Part shown: one piece after another, positions 41,158 through 49,725 of the stretch
Position numbering within the stretch: position 1 is the stretch's first letter
Layout of the letters: each line of letters opens with the position of its first letter
Source of the DNA: Plantactinospora endophytica
GTDB taxonomy: Bacteria > Actinomycetota > Actinomycetes > Mycobacteriales > Micromonosporaceae
Assembly: GCF_016862915.1 (NCBI RefSeq)
Contig: NZ_BONW01000010.1
Location: forward strand, 62,001-126,000
Direction: 5' to 3'
DNA length: 64,000 bases
Made by a program: the position numbers and the translations under genes
Notes under the pieces: model-generated
Seen by the model: the letters and a program-made list of their open reading frames with translations, nothing else
Databases searched by the model: none
Told to the model about the DNA's origin: nothing

Positions 41158-42615
41158 ATGTTCAGACTCTCCCCACAAGGGCCGCGGCGACTCCGGATCG
41201 TCGGGCTCGCCGCTCTCTCCTTCCTGGTGGTGACCGTTGCCGTTGCTCCGGCGAGCAACGCCCAACCCGTGGCCGCAACGGGTCCGACCACAGCGGACGC
41301 AGCCACCCCGCCGGGCGTGGATGAGATCGCCAGCAGCCCCAACCTCCGCCAGATCGCCAACATCCCCAAGCAGGGCACCTTCGCCACCGAAGGCGCGCTC
41401 GGCTCCGACCTCGCCTTCCAGGGCCGGTACGCCTTCGCCGGCAACTACGAGGGCTTCGTCATCTACGACGTCAAGAACCCGTCCCGGCCGTCCATCGTGT
41501 CCCAGGTGCAGTGCTCGGGATCGCAGAACGACATATCGGTCTACGGCGACCTGCTCTTCCTCTCCACCGACTCGCCCCGCAGCGACGACTCGTGCGCCAG
41601 CACCGGCGTCCCGACGAGCGGAACGGTGTGGGAGGGCATCAAGATCTTCGACATCAAGGACAAGCGCAACCCGCGCTACATCAAGTCCGTCAAGACCGCC
41701 TGCGGCTCGCACACCCACACCCTGGTGCCGAGCAAGGACAAGAAGTCGGTCTACGTCTACGTCGCGTCGTACGGTGCCAACAGCACGTACGTCGGCTGCG
41801 CGCCGCCGCACGACTCGATCTCCATCATCAAGGTGCCGCTGAAGAAGCCGACCACGGCGTCGGTGGTGGCGGTGCCGAACCTGTTCCCGGACGGTGGCAA
41901 CCCGGGCGGCAACGGCAGCTCGAACACGACCGGCTGCCACGACATCACCGTCTACCCGAGCAAGGACCTCGCCGCCGGCGCCTGCATGGGTGACGGCATC
42001 CTGATGGACATCGCCAACCGCGAGGCTCCCCGGGTGATCAACCGGGTCCGGGACACGGTGAACTTCTCGTTCTGGCACTCGGCGACGTTCAACAACGCCG
42101 GCACCAAGGTGGTCTTCACCGACGAACTGGGTGGCGGCTCCGGCGCGACCTGCGTCGAGACGGTGGAGCCGACCCGTGGCGCCAACGCCATCTACGACAT
42201 CGCCGGTCGGGGCGACGGCCGCAACCTGGTCTTCAAGAGCTACTACAAGATCCCGCGGCTGAACACCACCCTGGAGAACTGCGTCGCGCACAACGGTTCG
42301 CTGATTCCGGTACTCGGCCGGGACATCATGGTCCAGGCGTGGTACCAGGGCGGCATCTCGGTGTTCGACTTCACCAACTCGGCCCGCCCGGTCGAGATCG
42401 CCTACTGGGAGCGGGGCCCGCTCTCGGCGGAGCGCCGGATCACCGGTGGCTCGTGGTCGGCGTACTGGTACAACGGCAACATCTACTCCAGCGACATCCA
42501 GAAGGGCCTGGACGTGCTGGAACTGCGGGACTGGCGGGTCTGGACGGCGCACCTGGTCAAGTTCAAGGAGCTGAACGTGCAGAGCCAGCCCAGCTACCTG
42601 GGCAGCAACTGGTAG
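41158..42615 (+). CDS. Secreted LVIVD-repeat beta-propeller protein
   Basis: The 485-aa protein has a Sec signal (IVGLAALSFLVVTVAVAPASNA, cleavage near 35) and a mature part made of LVIVD-type propeller blades: FAGNYEGFVIYDVKNPSRPSI, GIKIFDIKDKRNPRYI, DGILMDIANREAPRVI and GGISVFDFTNSARPVEI, each ending in a D(x)xNPxxP-like turn. Conserved His and Asp residues (GSHTHTLVP, GCHDITVYP) sit between blades. Its role is unknown. AAGGG lies upstream of the ATG. A Crp-like palindrome upstream suggests cyclic-AMP control, and a hairpin follows the stop. Confidence 0.87.
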   Translation: MFRLSPQGPRRLRIVGLAALSFLVVTVAVAPASNAQPVAATGPTTADAATPPGVDEIASSPNLRQIANIPKQGTFATEGALGSDLAFQGRYAFAGNYEGFVIYDVKNPSRPSIVSQVQCSGSQNDISVYGDLLFLSTDSPRSDDSCASTGVPTSGTVWEGIKIFDIKDKRNPRYIKSVKTACGSHTHTLVPSKDKKSVYVYVASYGANSTYVGCAPPHDSISIIKVPLKKPTTASVVAVPNLFPDGGNPGGNGSSNTTGCHDITVYPSKDLAAGACMGDGILMDIANREAPRVINRVRDTVNFSFWHSATFNNAGTKVVFTDELGGGSGATCVETVEPTRGANAIYDIAGRGDGRNLVFKSYYKIPRLNTTLENCVAHNGSLIPVLGRDIMVQAWYQGGISVFDFTNSARPVEIAYWERGPLSAERRITGGSWSAYWYNGNIYSSDIQKGLDVLELRDWRVWTAHLVKFKELNVQSQPSYLGSNW

Positions 42616-42641
42616 GCCACGGCCACCAGGCACGACACCGG

Positions 42642-42673
42642 ACGGCCCGGTTCCCCGAGGGGGACCGGGCCGT
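42642..42673 (+). terminator. Hairpin terminator after the LVIVD gene
   Basis: ACGGCCCGGT and its complement form a 10-bp stem extended by C/G pairs around a short GAG apex, beginning 27 bp after the stop and followed by TTCC. Confidence 0.7.
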
Positions 42674-42748
42674 TCCACGTCGTCGGCCTGATCATCGTGG
42701 CCACCGCCGCGCGTGATAACTTGCCCGACCGGTGGAGGGGAGGGGCCG

Positions 42749-43216
42749 GTGAACGAGGTCAGCTACGCCGGGCCGGGCGAGGTCAGCCAGGTCGGGCCGG
42801 ACGAGGTCAGCTACATCGGGCCGGGCGAGATTGGCTGCGTCGAGCAGGGCGCGGGCGTCTACGTCGGGCAGGCCGGCGTCGACGGTGCGGGCAACGGCGG
42901 CTGGTTGCTCGGCCACTTCATGCCGTCCGGTGTGGACGTACGGCACAGCGCCGACGTCGAGGTCAAGTGGGGCGTGCACCCGGCCGGCGACACCCGGGCG
43001 GAGTGGGTCACCGGGGAGCGGCGTACCGCCCTGCTGGTGTTGGTCTCCGGCCGGTTCCACGTCGAGTTGCGGGACCGGACCGTCGTGTTGACCGAGCCCG
43101 GCGACTACGTGGTCTGGGGACCCGGCGTCGACCACTCGTGGCTGGCTCCGGAGCCGGCGGTGGTGCTCACCGTCCGCTGGCCCTCGGTCGCCGGCTACAA
43201 GGTCGCGGCGGACTGA
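42749..43216 (+). CDS. Cupin-domain protein with repetitive N-terminus
   Basis: The 155-aa protein has an N-terminal run of 8-residue units (EVSYAGPG, EVSQVGPD, EVSYIGPG) at 3-26 and a C-terminal single cupin barrel (about 60-150). The barrel shows DVEVKWGVHPAGD, LVLVSGRFHVELRD and EPGDYVVWGPGVDHSW, where a late His and Asp may bind metal or sugar. Related single-cupin proteins act as sensors or small isomerases. GGAGGGGAGGGG precedes the GTG at 42749. It stands between two hairpins, with its own short transcription unit. The N-terminal repeats look recently expanded and may be dispensable. Confidence 0.8.
   Translation: MNEVSYAGPGEVSQVGPDEVSYIGPGEIGCVEQGAGVYVGQAGVDGAGNGGWLLGHFMPSGVDVRHSADVEVKWGVHPAGDTRAEWVTGERRTALLVLVSGRFHVELRDRTVVLTEPGDYVVWGPGVDHSWLAPEPAVVLTVRWPSVAGYKVAAD
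42755..42826 (+). repeat. Three tandem 24-bp in-frame repeats in the cupin gene
   Basis: Copies at 42755, 42779 and 42803 each open GAGGTCAGC and close near GGGCCGG; a fourth partial copy opens GAGATT at 42827. Each encodes one 8-residue EVSxxGPx unit. Confidence 0.85.
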
Positions 43217-43247
43217 TCGGCCCGGCTCGCCGGCCGGGGACGCCCGC

Positions 43248-43312
43248 TCCCCGTGACCCGGACACCGGCCGTCCCGACGGGGGCACCCGGCGCCGGTTCC
43301 TGGTCACGGGGA
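43248..43312. terminator. Long-armed inverted repeat between convergent genes
   Basis: TCCCCGTGACC and GGTCACGGGGA are perfect 11-bp complements separated by 43 bp that are themselves able to fold (CGGACACCGGCC region). It lies between the cupin and GDSL genes and could end both transcripts, though the loop is larger than usual. Confidence 0.5.
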
Positions 43313-43329
43313 CGTGATCGCGGTGCGGG

Positions 43330-44439
43330 TCAGCCGAGCGTGCAGCTCAGTACCGGGGTCGGATTGCTGCCGGTCCAACTGCCGATGAAGCCGAAGGTGG
43401 CCGTACCGGCGGGGGCGAGCGAGCCGTTCCAGCCGACGTTCCGGGCGGTCACGGTGCTGCCGCTCTGGCTCACGGTGGCGTTCCACGCCTGACTGACCTG
43501 CTGGCCGGCGCCGAACGTCAACTGGGCCGTCCAGGACCGGCTCGCCGTGCTGCCGTTGTTGCGTACCGTCACCTCACCCTGGAAGCCGCCCTGCCACTGC
43601 CCGACGCTCCGGTACGTCGCCGCACAGCCGCCGGCCGGCGGTGCCGTGGTGGTGCCCGGCGGCGGGGTCGGGGTCCGGGTCGGCGGCGGCGTGGGCGTCC
43701 GGGTCGGTGGCGGGGTCGGGGTGACGCCGTCCAACGCCGCCGTCAGCGCCGGGTACCACCGGTCGGCCATCTTCTGGTCACCGGCCGCGTTCGGGTGCAC
43801 GCCGTCGTAGGTGTCGCTGCCGGTGCTGAAGCCGGTCCACTGGTCGACCACCACGATCGGGGAGGCCGAGGTGGTCTTCGACGCCGCCCAGCCCGGGATG
43901 GCGTCGTTGAGCGCCACCGTACGCTGGCCACACTCGGCGCAGGAACTCGGCGCCATCGGAATGATCTTCGCGACCAGCACCTTCATGTTCGGGTTGCTGG
44001 CCCGCATCTGGTCCACCAGCTTGCCGTACGCGGCGAGGATCGTCGCGGGTGCCCGGTTGCTCCAGACGTCGTTGGTGCCGAAGTGCATCAGCACGATGTC
44101 CGGGCGGGTGGCGGCGAGCCAGGGCGGCAACTGGTTCTGGTCGGCCACGGTCGTCACCAGCGCGCCGCCGTGTCCCTCGTTCTCCCCGTCGTACGGCGCC
44201 CCGCAGCCCTGCGCGGGGAGCGTGCCGACGAAGTCGACGTTGGTGTAACCGGTGTTCTGCAAGCGGTTCCAGAGCATGGCGCGCCAACAGCCGGGCGAGC
44301 CGGTGATCGAGTCGCCGAGCGCCATGATCCGGACGGGTGCCGGTGCCTCGGCGGGTGACGCGGGTCGGGCGACGACGACCGTGCCGAGCGCGACGACGAG
44401 CGCGGCCAGCACGGTACTGAGCAGGGGCCTGCGGAGCAT
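43330..44439 (-). CDS. Secreted SGNH/GDSL hydrolase with C-terminal CBM2
   Basis: The 369-aa exoenzyme has a signal peptide (LLSTVLAALVVALGTVVVA, cleavage near 30). An SGNH esterase domain (35-235) follows, with S44 in LGDSITGS, N123 in FGTNDVW and the Asp/His pair D212/H215 in DGVHPN. A Pro/Thr linker of TPTPPPTR repeats (240-268) leads to a family 2 carbohydrate-binding module (271-369: WQGGFQGEVTVRNNGS, WTAQLTFGAGQQVSQAWNA, ARNVGWNGSLAPAGTATFGF). This is the design of acetyl- or feruloyl-esterases that deacetylate plant polysaccharides, bound to cellulose or chitin. The start at 44439 opens directly on the signal. Confidence 0.93.
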   Translation of the reverse strand: MLRRPLLSTVLAALVVALGTVVVARPASPAEAPAPVRIMALGDSITGSPGCWRAMLWNRLQNTGYTNVDFVGTLPAQGCGAPYDGENEGHGGALVTTVADQNQLPPWLAATRPDIVLMHFGTNDVWSNRAPATILAAYGKLVDQMRASNPNMKVLVAKIIPMAPSSCAECGQRTVALNDAIPGWAASKTTSASPIVVVDQWTGFSTGSDTYDGVHPNAAGDQKMADRWYPALTAALDGVTPTPPPTRTPTPPPTRTPTPPPGTTTAPPAGGCAATYRSVGQWQGGFQGEVTVRNNGSTASRSWTAQLTFGAGQQVSQAWNATVSQSGSTVTARNVGWNGSLAPAGTATFGFIGSWTGSNPTPVLSCTLG

Positions 44440-44625
44440 GGTTGTCTCCTAGTCACGGTGAGATGGTGGTTCGTACCGGCCCTTTGCCCCCGAGACATTC
44501 AAGCAGGTAACTGGACCGGAACTCAACCGGTCAAGTTGGCGTACCGCTGGCCGTCGCCGCGAAACGATTACGCCGGTGGTGAACCGGTCTTTCGTCGGTG
44601 CGCCACAGGAGGTGAGGATGGGGCG

Positions 44626-45333
44626 GTGAGCGAGCGGAACGCGGCGGTACGCCGCCTCGACCTCGGCTACTTCGTCCGGCCCGCGACCGAGGCCGGCGAG
44701 CCGCATCCCCGAGTCGAACCGGCGTACGGCTATCTGGTCCGGCGGCCCGAAGGGCTGCTGCTGTTCGACACCGGCATCGGCGAGGTCGACCCGGAGACCG
44801 AGGCGCACTACCGACCGGTCCGCCGCCCGGTGCTGGCGGCACTGGCCGCCGCCGGGATCGGGGTCGACGAGATCTCGCTGGTGGTCAACTGCCACCTGCA
44901 CTTCGACCACTGCGGCGGCAACCCGGCGCTCGCCGGCCGTCCGGTCCTCGTGCAGCGGGCCGAGCTGGCCCTGGCCAGGGAACCCGGGCACACCATCGCC
45001 GAACTGGTCGACTTCCCGGCCGCCCGGTACGAGGAACTCGACGGCGAGGCGGAGATCTGGCCGGGGGTGTGGGTGCTGCCCACTCCCGGGCACACCGTCG
45101 GGCACCAGTCGTTGGTGCTGCGCCAGCCGGACGGCACGGTGATCCTGGCCGGGCAGGCCCACGACTTCGCCTTCCAGTTCGGCTCGGCCCGGCTGGCCCT
45201 GCGCGCGGCCCGGGACGGGGTGGCCGGTCCACTGCCGCCGGTGCCGGAGTGGCTGTCCCGGCTGGTCGACCTCGATCCGGCCCGGGTGCTCTTCGCGCAC
45301 GACGGCGCGGTCTGGGAACCTTCCTCCAGGTGA
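44626..45333 (+). CDS. Metallo-beta-lactamase-fold hydrolase (lactonase-like)
   Basis: The 235-aa protein has the MBL zinc site HLHFDHCGG (HxHxDH) near residue 92, a second-site histidine in PTPGHTVGHQS, and a late Asp/His region in GQAHDF and FAHDGAVW. The N-terminus AYGYLVRRPEGLLLFDTGIG matches N-acyl-homoserine-lactonase-like MBL proteins; the spectrum includes other esters and lactones. I chose the GTG at 44626, which lies after GGAGGTGAGG. It is 20 bp upstream of the DUF4440 gene on the same strand, and the two probably form an operon. Confidence 0.88.
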   Translation: MSERNAAVRRLDLGYFVRPATEAGEPHPRVEPAYGYLVRRPEGLLLFDTGIGEVDPETEAHYRPVRRPVLAALAAAGIGVDEISLVVNCHLHFDHCGGNPALAGRPVLVQRAELALAREPGHTIAELVDFPAARYEELDGEAEIWPGVWVLPTPGHTVGHQSLVLRQPDGTVILAGQAHDFAFQFGSARLALRAARDGVAGPLPPVPEWLSRLVDLDPARVLFAHDGAVWEPSSR

Positions 45334-45353
45334 CACAGCGAAGGGGTGCGTGG

Positions 45354-45731
45354 ATGTCCGACGACAACAGGGTCGAGACGCTCCGGGCGGCCGAGCGGCG
45401 ACTACAGGCCGCCCAGCTCGCCTCGGACGTCGCCGAACTGGACCGGTTGATCGACGAGCGGCTCGTCTTCACCGGTCCCGACGGCCGGCTCTACGGCAAG
45501 CAGGACGACCTGCGGGTAAACCGCACCGGGGAGCAGCGGCTGAGCCGGGTCGACCAGGAGGAGTTGACCGTCCTGGTCGACGGGGACACCGGCGTCACCT
45601 GGTTTCTGGGCACTCTGGCGGGGACACTCGCCGACACGTCGTTCACCGCGCGGGTCAGGTACACCCGGACCTGGATCCACGACGACGCGCACGGATGGCG
45701 CCTGCTGGCGGCACACGTCAGCTCCGCGTGA
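45354..45731 (+). CDS. DUF4440 / SnoaL-like NTF2-fold protein
   Basis: The 125-aa product has the NTF2-like pattern of DUF4440: an N-terminal helix ETLRAAERRLQAAQLASDVAELDRL, then ERLVFTGPDGRLYGKQDDL, a middle TVLVDGDTGVTWFLG strand set, and the last strands VRYTRTWIHDDAHGWRLLAAH. Such proteins bind or isomerise small molecules. It is the second gene of the MBL operon. AAGGGGTG lies upstream of the ATG. It is convergent with the antiporter gene. Confidence 0.88.
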   Translation: MSDDNRVETLRAAERRLQAAQLASDVAELDRLIDERLVFTGPDGRLYGKQDDLRVNRTGEQRLSRVDQEELTVLVDGDTGVTWFLGTLAGTLADTSFTARVRYTRTWIHDDAHGWRLLAAHVSSA

Positions 45732-45774
45732 CCCGGCCACCCGGAGACGTGTGACCCCGTCACCCGAGCCGCCG

Positions 45775-47094
45775 CTACGCCGGCTTGCCGGCGGCGTGCG
45801 CCAGTTCCCGTTCCCGCCCGGCCGGCGCCGGCCCGGTGTCGTCGGTCGACGACGGCCACGTCGGCTTCGGCAGCAGCGGTCCGGCCATCGCCGTGGTGAC
45901 CAGTGCCATGATCACCATCATGGTGAACATCTGACTGTCCAGCACGCCGAGGCTCACCCCGACGTTCAGCACGATCAGCTCGGTCAGCCCCCGGGTGTTC
46001 ATCAGGATGCCCAGGGTGCGTGCCTCCCGGGCGGGCAGGCCGAGCGCCAGGGCCGGCGTGGCCGCGCCGATGGTCTTGCCGGCCACCGCGACCAGGATGA
46101 TCGCGCCGAGTTCCAGGTAGTTGGCGAAGGTCAGCGAGGCGATGTCGACACTCAACCCGGTGACGATGAAGAAGACCGGCAGCAGCACCATTCCGATGTG
46201 CTCGAACGGTTCGCGGATCTGTCGCCCGAGCTGCTCGACCGGCTCCCGGGGCATGATGAGGCCGAAGATGAACGCGCCGAAGATCGCGTGGATGCCGACC
46301 CAGGTCGTCGCGTACGAGGAGAGGAACACCCCGGCCGCGATGAAGACCACCAGGAACGCCGGCCGGTTGAGTAGCGCGACCCGGCGGACGAAGGCGGCCA
46401 GCAGCGGACGTACCACTGCGATCATGACGGCGATGTAGGCGGCCGACAGCGCCGCGATCTGGACCAGGTCGACGCCGTCCCGGGCGGTGGCGATCGCCGC
46501 GACCAACGCGAGAATGCACCACGCGAGAACGTCGTCGATCGCCGCACTCGCCAGCGCGAGAGAGCCAACCTCGGTGTTCACCAGCCGGCGATCCTTGAGA
46601 ATGCGGGCCAGTACCGGAAACGCGGTAATCGACATCGCCGCGCCCAGAAAGAGAGCGAAGGCCACGAACGGTACCTTCTTGCCGGCCACCACGGCGTGGT
46701 CGTCGTAGATCAGCGCGGCGAGCCCGACACCGAGCGCGAAGGAGAGGGCAATCGAACAGAGCGAGACCGAAACGGTCATCGTCTTGCGCCGGGCCAGCAC
46801 GCGCCGGTCGAACTCCCAGCCCACCAGGAACATGAAGAGCAGGAGCCCCACCTGGGATATGGCACTGAGGTAGGGCCGGGCCTCGGCGGGGAAGATCACC
46901 GCCGTGGGATTGCCCGGCAGTAGTCCGAGCAGGCTCGGGCCGAGCGCGATACCGGCGAGGATCTCGCCGATGACCACCGGCTGCCCCAACCTGCGTAGCC
47001 ACCGCCCGAAGACGTAACCGACGACCAGGACGATGGCGACATCCGCCAGGACCGTGGCGACCGTCAGTTCCCCCGGACTAGCCAATGACTGCAT
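45775..47094 (-). CDS. CPA2-type cation:proton antiporter
   Basis: The 439-aa membrane protein has about 13 helices of the Na+/H+ exchanger CPA2 fold: VVGYVFGRWLRRLGQPVVIGEILAGIALGPS near the start, the ion-binding acidic pair in SAAIDDVLAW, and AIFGAFIFGLIMPRE then NTRGLTELIVLNVGVSLGVL late. Relatives exchange K+ or Na+ for protons or are part of KefB/GerN-like systems; a soluble TrkA-N domain is absent here. I chose the ATG at 47094, 5 nt after GGAGG. It is convergent with the DUF4440 gene. The ion is not known. Confidence 0.92.
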   Translation of the reverse strand: MQSLASPGELTVATVLADVAIVLVVGYVFGRWLRRLGQPVVIGEILAGIALGPSLLGLLPGNPTAVIFPAEARPYLSAISQVGLLLFMFLVGWEFDRRVLARRKTMTVSVSLCSIALSFALGVGLAALIYDDHAVVAGKKVPFVAFALFLGAAMSITAFPVLARILKDRRLVNTEVGSLALASAAIDDVLAWCILALVAAIATARDGVDLVQIAALSAAYIAVMIAVVRPLLAAFVRRVALLNRPAFLVVFIAAGVFLSSYATTWVGIHAIFGAFIFGLIMPREPVEQLGRQIREPFEHIGMVLLPVFFIVTGLSVDIASLTFANYLELGAIILVAVAGKTIGAATPALALGLPAREARTLGILMNTRGLTELIVLNVGVSLGVLDSQMFTMMVIMALVTTAMAGPLLPKPTWPSSTDDTGPAPAGRERELAHAAGKPA

Positions 47095-47556
47095 GTCATC
47101 CTCCACATAACCGTCCAGCGCCTACCGACCGTCGCCAATGCTCGAAAATGGGCGCACCACACCGGACGCGACTCCTCCTGTCGGGCGTCCGTCAGTCGCC
47201 CGCGAGGGGCATCGATTACCGCAACCGTAGCGGGCTTCTTGTGGCCGCGCAGTTCATGGATAACGCCGGAATAAGAGACCCCCTGATCCGCCCGTGCGCG
47301 GAGCTGATTCCCGTGCGCGCGGGTAACACATTTGCCGACTTTCCACACGCTATGGCGGAATCGTTTTGCGGTCTTCCCCCGAGATGATGAGAAGCGGGCT
47401 CATCCGCGTGGTGGGGCACCGACCCGGACGGCCGTCGCCGCCGCGCGCTGCCGCAACAGCCTCGCTGCCGAGGAGGCCCCGGGGGCAGACCTGGCAGCAG
47501 TGTCCAGATCGGACGTGGCGCACCGCCGAGCGTACGGCCGGGGCTAGTGTCGCCCG
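47095..47556. other. 462-bp intergenic region
   Basis: No convincing ORF, hairpin or repeat is seen. The region is less GC-rich than average around 47230-47360. It must hold the antiporter promoter (minus strand). At its right end, TAGTGT (47545-47550) lies 6 nt before the ATG of the broken DUF4419 gene, again the leaderless geometry. Confidence 0.4.
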
Positions 47557-47910
47557 ATGGTGACCTTTCCCGTCGACGCCGTCAGCTCGGCGGCCGAGCC
47601 GCTGCCCACCCGCCCGCTCGGGCAGCTCTTCGACGACGCGCTGGTGGTCGGCGGTGACCCGGCGCTGCCGGTGCTCGCGCCGAACGGCGTACATCCGCTG
47701 CTCGGCGCGGTCGGGCGGGCGTTCGCCGAGCACCGCCCGCTGGTGTTGTCGCCGGACGCGGTATGGCTGACCATCGCGCAGGGCGCCGCCCAGCAGGACG
47801 CCGCCCTGGACTCCGGCGGCGACCTCGGACACCTCGAAACCGGCCGGCTCGACGTGCTGGCCGAGACCGTCGTCGACTGGCGGCCGACGGTGCGGGAGGC
47901 GGAGGACTGA
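47557..47910 (+). pseudogene. Truncated DUF4419-like gene
   Basis: The 117-aa ORF starts with the signature of DUF4419 proteins: NGVHPLLGAVGRAFAEHRPLV then LSPDAVWLTIAQGAAQ. Full members are roughly 350-450 aa, as I recall. After residue 80 the sequence switches to an unrelated acidic segment (QDAALDSGGDLGHLETGR) and soon stops, so only the N-terminal part remains. A junction by deletion, rather than a functional mini-protein, is the simplest reading. The reading frame and a leaderless -10 are still intact. Confidence 0.55.
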
Positions 47911-47952
47911 CGGGGAACGGCGGTACTGCCCGGTCGGCCATGATGGTGGTTG

Positions 47953-48768
47953 ATGGCCCGGCTGACGCAGATCCATTCGATACCGGCGGAACCGCAGGAC
48001 GTGCCGTGCGAGACGATCGTCCGGCACCCACATCCACGGCTGCGGCAGCACGTGTTGGGCTACGCGGGATTCCGGGCCGGTGCCCGGCGCAGGATTCCGC
48101 ACCGGCTTCTGCCGTTGAGCTACGCCATCCTGCTGGTCGACTTCGCCGACCCGTACACCCTGGTCACCGGGGCGCGGAGCAGAGCGACGGTGGCCGGGCG
48201 CACCGACTGGGCGTACGGGGTCAGTGTCGGGTTGACCCCGGTCGGGGCGTCCGCGCTGCTCGGCGTACCGATGCCGGAGCTGGCCGGGGTCACGGCCCCG
48301 CTGCCGGACCTGGTCGGCCCGCGCGCCGACGGGTTGGCCGAGCGACTGGGCGCGGCCCCGGACTGGCCGAGCCGGTTCGGCCACCTCGACCGGGTACTCG
48401 CCGGTTGGCTGGCCGGAGCACCGGCGGATCGGCAGGACGGGCTGGTCAGCGCGGCCTGGTGGCGGCTCTCGCACAGCCCGCAGCGGCTCCGGGTCGGCGC
48501 CCTCGCCGACCGGCTCGGCGTCAGCCGCCGCTACCTCGAACTCGGTTTCCGTCGCCAGGTCGGCCTGTCCCCGGCGACCGTGGCCCGGACCGCCCGGTTC
48601 CAGCACGCGCTCGGGCTGCTGGTCGAGGGTGCGGACCTGGCCGGCGCGGCGGCCGACACCGGGTACGCCGACCAGCCGCACTTCACCCGCGAGGTGCGGG
48701 CGCTCTCCGGTCTCACCCCGACCGAGCTGTGCGCATTTCTTCAATACCCTCCGGTGCCGACCGGCTAG
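47953..48768 (+). CDS. AraC-family transcriptional regulator
   Basis: The 271-aa protein has an N-terminal ligand-like domain (HPHPRLRQHVLGYAGFRAGARRRIPHRLLPLSYAILLVDF) and a C-terminal AraC double HTH (about 175-260: VGALADRLGVSRRYLELGFRRQVG, AADTGYADQPHFTREVRALSGLTP). It is immediately followed by an SDR gene whose start lies 11 bp past its stop, so regulator and enzyme are probably linked functionally. I chose the ATG at 47953. The inducer is unknown. It is divergent in sequence from the AraC gene at 5626. Confidence 0.88.
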   Translation: MARLTQIHSIPAEPQDVPCETIVRHPHPRLRQHVLGYAGFRAGARRRIPHRLLPLSYAILLVDFADPYTLVTGARSRATVAGRTDWAYGVSVGLTPVGASALLGVPMPELAGVTAPLPDLVGPRADGLAERLGAAPDWPSRFGHLDRVLAGWLAGAPADRQDGLVSAAWWRLSHSPQRLRVGALADRLGVSRRYLELGFRRQVGLSPATVARTARFQHALGLLVEGADLAGAAADTGYADQPHFTREVRALSGLTPTELCAFLQYPPVPTG

Positions 48769-48771
48769 CGT
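48766..48771 (+). promoter_or_regulatory. Leaderless -10 element overlapping the araC stop codon
   Basis: TAGCGT (TANNNT) begins with the TAG stop of the upstream regulator and ends 8 nt before the SDR start. No ribosome-binding site precedes that start, which fits a leaderless transcript for the SDR gene in addition to read-through. Confidence 0.4.
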
Positions 48772-48779
48772 TTCGGCGC

Positions 48780-49511
48780 ATGACGCGGCTACCACAGTTG
48801 TCCGGCCGGACGGCACTCGTCACCGGCGGTTCCCGGGGCATCGGCCGGGCGATCGTGCGACGGCTGGCCGAGGCCGGCGCCCGGGTGGTCTTCACCTACC
48901 GCAGCGACGAGGCGGCGGCCGACGAACTCGCCGCCGGGTACGACGACGTGGTCGCCGTCCGCGCCGACCAGGCGGACCTGGCCAGCCTCGACCCGATGTT
49001 CGCCCCGGTACGCGACGGCCTGGACATCCTGGTCAACAACGCCGGGATCGGTCCGACGGCGCCGATCGCCGAGCTGACCGGGGAGGAGTTCGACCGGGTG
49101 ATGACGGTCAACGTGAAGTTCGCGCTGCTGGCGATCCGCGAGGCGACCACGGTGCTGCGGGACGGCGGCCGGATCGTCAACATCTCCACCCTCAACACCG
49201 TGCTGCCGGCACCCGGGCTCGCCCTCTACTGCGCCAGCAAGGCGGCCCTCGAACAGGTCACGGCGGTGGCCGCCCGGGAACTCGGTCCCCGGCGCATCAC
49301 CGTCAACACCGTGTCGCCCGGCGCCACCGACACCGACCTGCTCCGGGCGTCGAACCCGGCCGAGGCGCTGACCCGGGCCGCGACGCTCACCGCACTGGGC
49401 CGGCTCGGGCGGCCGGAGGACATCGCCGCCGTCGTGGCGCTCCTCGTCGGACCCGACGCCGGGTGGATCACCGGGCAGAACATCCGGGCGACCGGCGGCC
49501 TGCTGATCTGA
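48780..49511 (+). CDS. SDR-family oxidoreductase
   Basis: The 243-aa short-chain dehydrogenase has the cofactor site TGGSRGIG (15-22), the NNAG motif (LVNNAGIG), the catalytic Ser in NISTLNTVLPAPG, the Y-x3-K pair in YCASK, and the C-terminal GWITGQNIRATGGLLI, typical of FabG-like members. It reduces or oxidises a carbonyl with NAD(P)H; the substrate is unknown. The start lies 11 bp after the AraC gene stop and within a leaderless-like context. It is probably a target of that regulator. Confidence 0.92.
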   Translation: MTRLPQLSGRTALVTGGSRGIGRAIVRRLAEAGARVVFTYRSDEAAADELAAGYDDVVAVRADQADLASLDPMFAPVRDGLDILVNNAGIGPTAPIAELTGEEFDRVMTVNVKFALLAIREATTVLRDGGRIVNISTLNTVLPAPGLALYCASKAALEQVTAVAARELGPRRITVNTVSPGATDTDLLRASNPAEALTRAATLTALGRLGRPEDIAAVVALLVGPDAGWITGQNIRATGGLLI

Positions 49512-49725
49512 CGCATCCACGCCGACGGCCGCGTGCGCGTCTCGCGCGTACGGGGTGTCCGGCACGGCACCGAACGAGCAGCTCCGAGCAGGAACCGCCG
49601 GCGGCGGCGGTAGGGATAGCCCTCGGTCGAAGAGACGGGCTGCCTTCAGTGCGTTCGCGCCACTGGACGCGACAGACTTCGGTTGATCGACTGCCGGGGG
49701 CAGTCGCGCTTCCGCTGGAGGAACC

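Noticed and set aside
42692-43135. Minus-strand ORF with regular ADLxRPD units resembling a pentapeptide-repeat protein
   Set aside because: The regularity is produced by the 24-bp repeats of the cupin gene on the other strand, and the rest of the ORF has no structure; the cupin motifs and ribosome site are on the plus strand.
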